From Centropus unirufus (taxonomy: Eukaryota; Chordata; Aves; Cuculiformes; Centropidae): a stretch of 64,000 nucleotides of DNA. A program made the translations under genes and the position numbers. Shown here one piece after another: positions 60,947 through 64,000 of the stretch; position 1 is the first letter of the stretch, and every line of letters starts with the position of its first letter. The notes under the pieces were generated by a model. The model did not search any database and was not told the origin of the DNA. It saw only the letters and a program-made list of their open reading frames with translations. The DNA lies in NCBI GenBank assembly GCA_013397695.1, contig VYZI01000029.1:1240933-1304932 (forward strand), read 5' to 3'.

Positions 60947-63900
60947 CTGTAATGAAAGCGAAAGATCAGCATAAGTGCATGCTAAGGAGAACTTATACAG
61001 TGTTTTATGAGGTTTTCAGAGACATTTGAGTTAGATGACAAGTTCTGTTCTGAAGTTTTCCTTTATTATGCAACAGAAGTATATTATATGTACAAGTAGT
61101 TCTGCATTCATAGGTTCTGGAAAAGAAAACCTAAGAACTTACTAATGCCAGAGAACATTTTCAGTTTCCATATCTTTATGAGTTGAGTTAAATGTTTATT
61201 AAGAAAGGAATTTCTTCAATGAACTCATACAAACAAAAAACCCATAATGCTCTTCAATAATGTAGCTGTGTATGTGACCAACAGACATCAAAAGCTCTCT
61301 TAGAATACAAATAATTTATCCACTTAACTGGTTCTGGTGGTAGAATGCATTGAGTGAACAGGTCTTGTCATGTCAGTGATTTCTAAACATGAATCTACTG
61401 TTACAGTAAGAATCACAGAATGGTTAGGATCAAAAGGGACCTTTAAAAGCCACCTAATTCCAACCCACCTGCAGTAAGCAGGGGCATCTTCAACTAGATC
61501 AGGTTTCTCAGAAGGCTCTCAAACCTGACCTTGAATGCTTCCATCTATGAGCCTTCTCCTGCCTCTCTGGGCAACCTCTTCTAGTGTGAAGACTTGTCCT
61601 TGAATAAATAAGCTTTAGAGTAACAAATCCAGTGGAGAATTTGGTTGGAATTCCTGAATCTGCATGGCTACTTCAAACTATTCTTGGCCTTATTGGAATA
61701 CATCAGATTTTAACAGCTGAAACCAGAATGTAATTGCATGATGATTTCTAAGTAGTATTTTTCTTGAGACCCTGACCCTGTAACAGCAATGGCGAGCAAC
61801 GGTCAGGAAATTGAGCAGCATTTTTAATTTATTAAAAAAAACATTACACTTAGAGAATGAGGAAAATTTGACTGAAATGTAATTCTACCTCAATAGTTTT
61901 TCCTTTAGCCTGTTTCAACTGCAAAAATGTCTGTCCATAATTTCCTCCTTCCTACCCCCACATACGTAACATATGTTAGAGGATTCTGAAATTGTTCCTA
62001 AGCTTTCTCTTTTTTTTTTTCTGTTTATGTAGTGCCACAGACATTTTTGAGTAACATTCTCTTATATGCTTCTATTGCTTTTCCACGTAAGTGTTCAAGA
62101 GCTTTAAGAGATGACTGCAGCTGGGAATAGGCTGACTAAATCAGGTTGAAAAATACAAGACTGCCAGATTCATCAAACAAAATTCCACCTGACTATAATT
62201 CAAACTGAGCCATTCACATTTTTTCCATAATACTAACCAGAAAACTTATCAAGTGTTTCCATATTTAAATCAGTAGTCTACCTGACTATTAGGAGTCTGA
62301 GTGTCCTTTTCTTATCAAAGAGAAACATAGAGGCCTTAATGTCCACTTCTAAACTTTTGAAGTAAAGTTCTCAAATTTTTGCTTCTTTCTACCCCTTTCC
62401 TTAGATCACAAATGATCAAATTGTGTCTTTTTAGCACCAAGCACATTTAAGAATAGTTTCAATGCACCTTCCTTGCTACAGTCCCATGACCAATAGCTGC
62501 TGGGTTATGATCTGAAAAAAAAAAATAATTGCCAATTGGAAAAAATCTGAATAATCTGAATATCTGGCTAAGAAGTGACTGAAGTCAACATAATCACGCT
62601 GAAAGACTCCCCCAACACTCGTCACCAGGTTATCCCAAAACACAGCGATGTGTTTAGCCTTGGAGGGATACTGGAACAGGCAATGTCTGGGGGCCCCATC
62701 TCCTCATCACATGTACTGTGTGCTGTACATGCAGTGCTTTGTGGGTTTTGACCAATTGAAACTTGCGCATACAGTGAGCAAGAAAGTTGGTTATCACTCT
62801 TCTGGAACTCACATACGGATTTTCAGTCTCTGATATTAACTATGAAAGAGAAATCCTGCCAATTTTCTGCTTAGATTTTCAAGGTTGGCTGCTGCGAATC
62901 CATTGCAGGTTTTTCTTGTTTGCAATTGTATAGTATCCTAATCTTTGTGCCAGATTTTTTTTCATTTTGCCTGCAACACCTGATAAAGAGCTCAACTTAG
63001 GCCTAAGTAGATCTATTTTCAGTCATATTGCCTAAGTTACTCAAGAGAGAAAAAAAAAAAAGTGACATATTAAAAGAACACCCAATAAAATGCAAAACCT
63101 ACTGCTAAACTTGCCCTCCTGCCAACTGTTGCAATTCACTGCACCTAAATTCCAAAAATTGAAAAAGAAAGAAAAACAAAGGACAACTCCCTTTCTCCCT
63201 CTTGCTACATTTACAGTTAAGAACTGTTCATTTTTTTGCACTGAGTCTTGCCCGTGGTACAAATTGAAGTAAATAAACAAGTGCTTCCTGGAGTCTGTTG
63301 GGCTTACTTATTTTTTGGCTGAACTGCAATAGCTTTATGCTTGTAGCTACTCTGAAAACATATCAGTGAATAAATAATAGATATAATATATCGTGCCTAA
63401 GAGTTTCAGGTCTGAATTTTAGCAGGCAAGATGCCTGTGCTCTTCTTCTCACTGAATATTATGTCTGTGAACAAATAATTGCTAATGTGTCTGTCACAAA
63501 TATCTTTCCCTTAAAAATGAAAGGGCTCAAAGCCCATCTTTCCATGCTAATGGCAGGGCCTGAAAGTTAATGAAACTAAAAGCTCTGCATAGAGACAAAG
63601 GACAAATTATAAACCATTCCAGTATGTGGGATACCTAGCCAACTGTAATTTTGATATTTTGAAATTTCATTTACATGACTATGTTTAAAGAGTTAATTAT
63701 TCCAATAATCACCTCATGCTTCTGTTGCAGCACTGTGCATCGCAGTGCAAGAGACTTGAGATAAGTCCTCTGCTTGATAATGAAGACTCCACATCGAAAA
63801 CAATGGCTTAGTCCCCTGACAGTTATTTTAAAGGTTGTTTTTTATATCAAACACGTCAGTCTTGCTACATTTCACAAATACTTAAGATTCTCAAAATGAA

Positions 63901-64000
63901 AAATACTGCAGAATTGAATTATTTGTTTCTATGGTTTACTGACAAAAATTAATCTGAAAGTTTGAGAAGGCCTACGATGCTTATGTTTCCATTCTCCAAC
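60947..64000 (-). other. SYNE1: SYNE1 intron upstream of the first exon in the window
   Basis: Contains a CR1 fragment at 61409-61590. No exon with a spectrin-repeat translation and the required phase-2 donor was found, nor the nesprin-1alpha start exon, so the intron probably extends past the window edge. Confidence 0.65.
61409..61590 (-). mobile_element. CR1 LINE 3'-end fragment
   Basis: The + strand reads 'agaatcacagaatggttagg', 'aaaagggacctttaaaagcc', 'ttccaacccacctgcag', then 'aaacctgaccttgaatgcttcc' and 'cctctctgggcaacct'. This is the reverse complement of a CR1 tail, in sense with SYNE1 transcription. It is fairly well preserved but short. Confidence 0.85.

Larger units (their letters stand above)
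31225..64000 (-). other. SYNE1: SYNE1 (nesprin-1) gene, 3' part, 17 exons to the KASH stop
   Basis: Nesprin-1 is the outer-nuclear-membrane half of the LINC complex: spectrin-repeat rods in the cytoplasm and a C-terminal KASH domain that binds SUN1/SUN2 in the perinuclear space. The 17 exons here total 2,836 coding nt and encode 944 residues from VKKLKE to PPPL. All joins keep phase and use GT-AG. Residue numbers in the exon entries count from that V. The content corresponds to the part shared with nesprin-1alpha, the short muscle isoform (roughly 110 kDa). The alternative first exon of nesprin-1alpha and the rest of the giant gene were not found and presumably lie upstream. Confidence 0.95.

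Noticed and set aside
61891..61920. 30-nt minus-strand segment between TTTTTGCAG and GTAGAA
   Set aside because: Only one open frame, ending in phase 0, which cannot join the phase-2 requirement of the next exon; no known match.
63713..63769. Possible 57-nt minus-strand exon (AG before, GTGATT after) with the phase needed to join VKKLKE
   Set aside because: The translation (GLISSLLHCDAQCCNRSM) is not spectrin-like, and the frame has an upstream stop with no ATG, so it fails as either an internal or a first exon on present evidence.

Overview
The window comes from a bird nuclear genome. The evidence is AT-rich intronic DNA, seven recognisable CR1 (chicken repeat 1) LINE fragments, GT-AG spliced exons, and an estrogen receptor alpha whose C-terminus ends in the avian form (MQNTI). 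The F domain, as I recall the chicken protein, differs from chicken at several positions, so another bird species is likely. I cannot name the species.

Layout. Positions 1-22375 (+ strand) hold the 3' half of ESR1: the end of one intron, the last three coding exons (9504-9637, 15697-15880, 17228-17462) and a 3' UTR of about 4.9 kb ending at a doubled AATAAA near 22349-22361. Positions 22376-31224 are intergenic, with one CR1 fragment and microsatellites; I see no convincing gene there. Positions 31225-64000 (- strand) hold the 3' end of SYNE1 (nesprin-1): 17 exons from 60946 down to the KASH exon at 31836-32076. They join in a consistent reading phase to 944 codons before the stop. The two genes converge tail to tail, as in mammals.

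The SYNE1 part matches the body shared by giant nesprin-1 and the short muscle isoform nesprin-1alpha: the last group of spectrin repeats, an acidic/serine-rich linker, a KASH-proximal Ser/Pro linker and the KASH membrane anchor. The muscle-type 23-residue DV23 cassette exon is present (49008-49076). It is phase-symmetric and lies 58 nt from an assembly gap inside a pure (AAAAGGGAAGGG)n tract, which is a CU-rich tract in the SYNE1 pre-mRNA. A 59-nt exon before the KASH exon has a length not divisible by three; skipping it would give a stop 11 codons into the last exon and a KASH-less protein.

No bacterial-type features, CRISPR arrays, RNA genes or intact mobile elements were found. The exons upstream of 60946, including the nesprin-1alpha-specific first exon, were not identified. 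Apart from the splicing architecture of SYNE1, the window is an ordinary conserved vertebrate locus, and I do not see a wholly new biological system in it.
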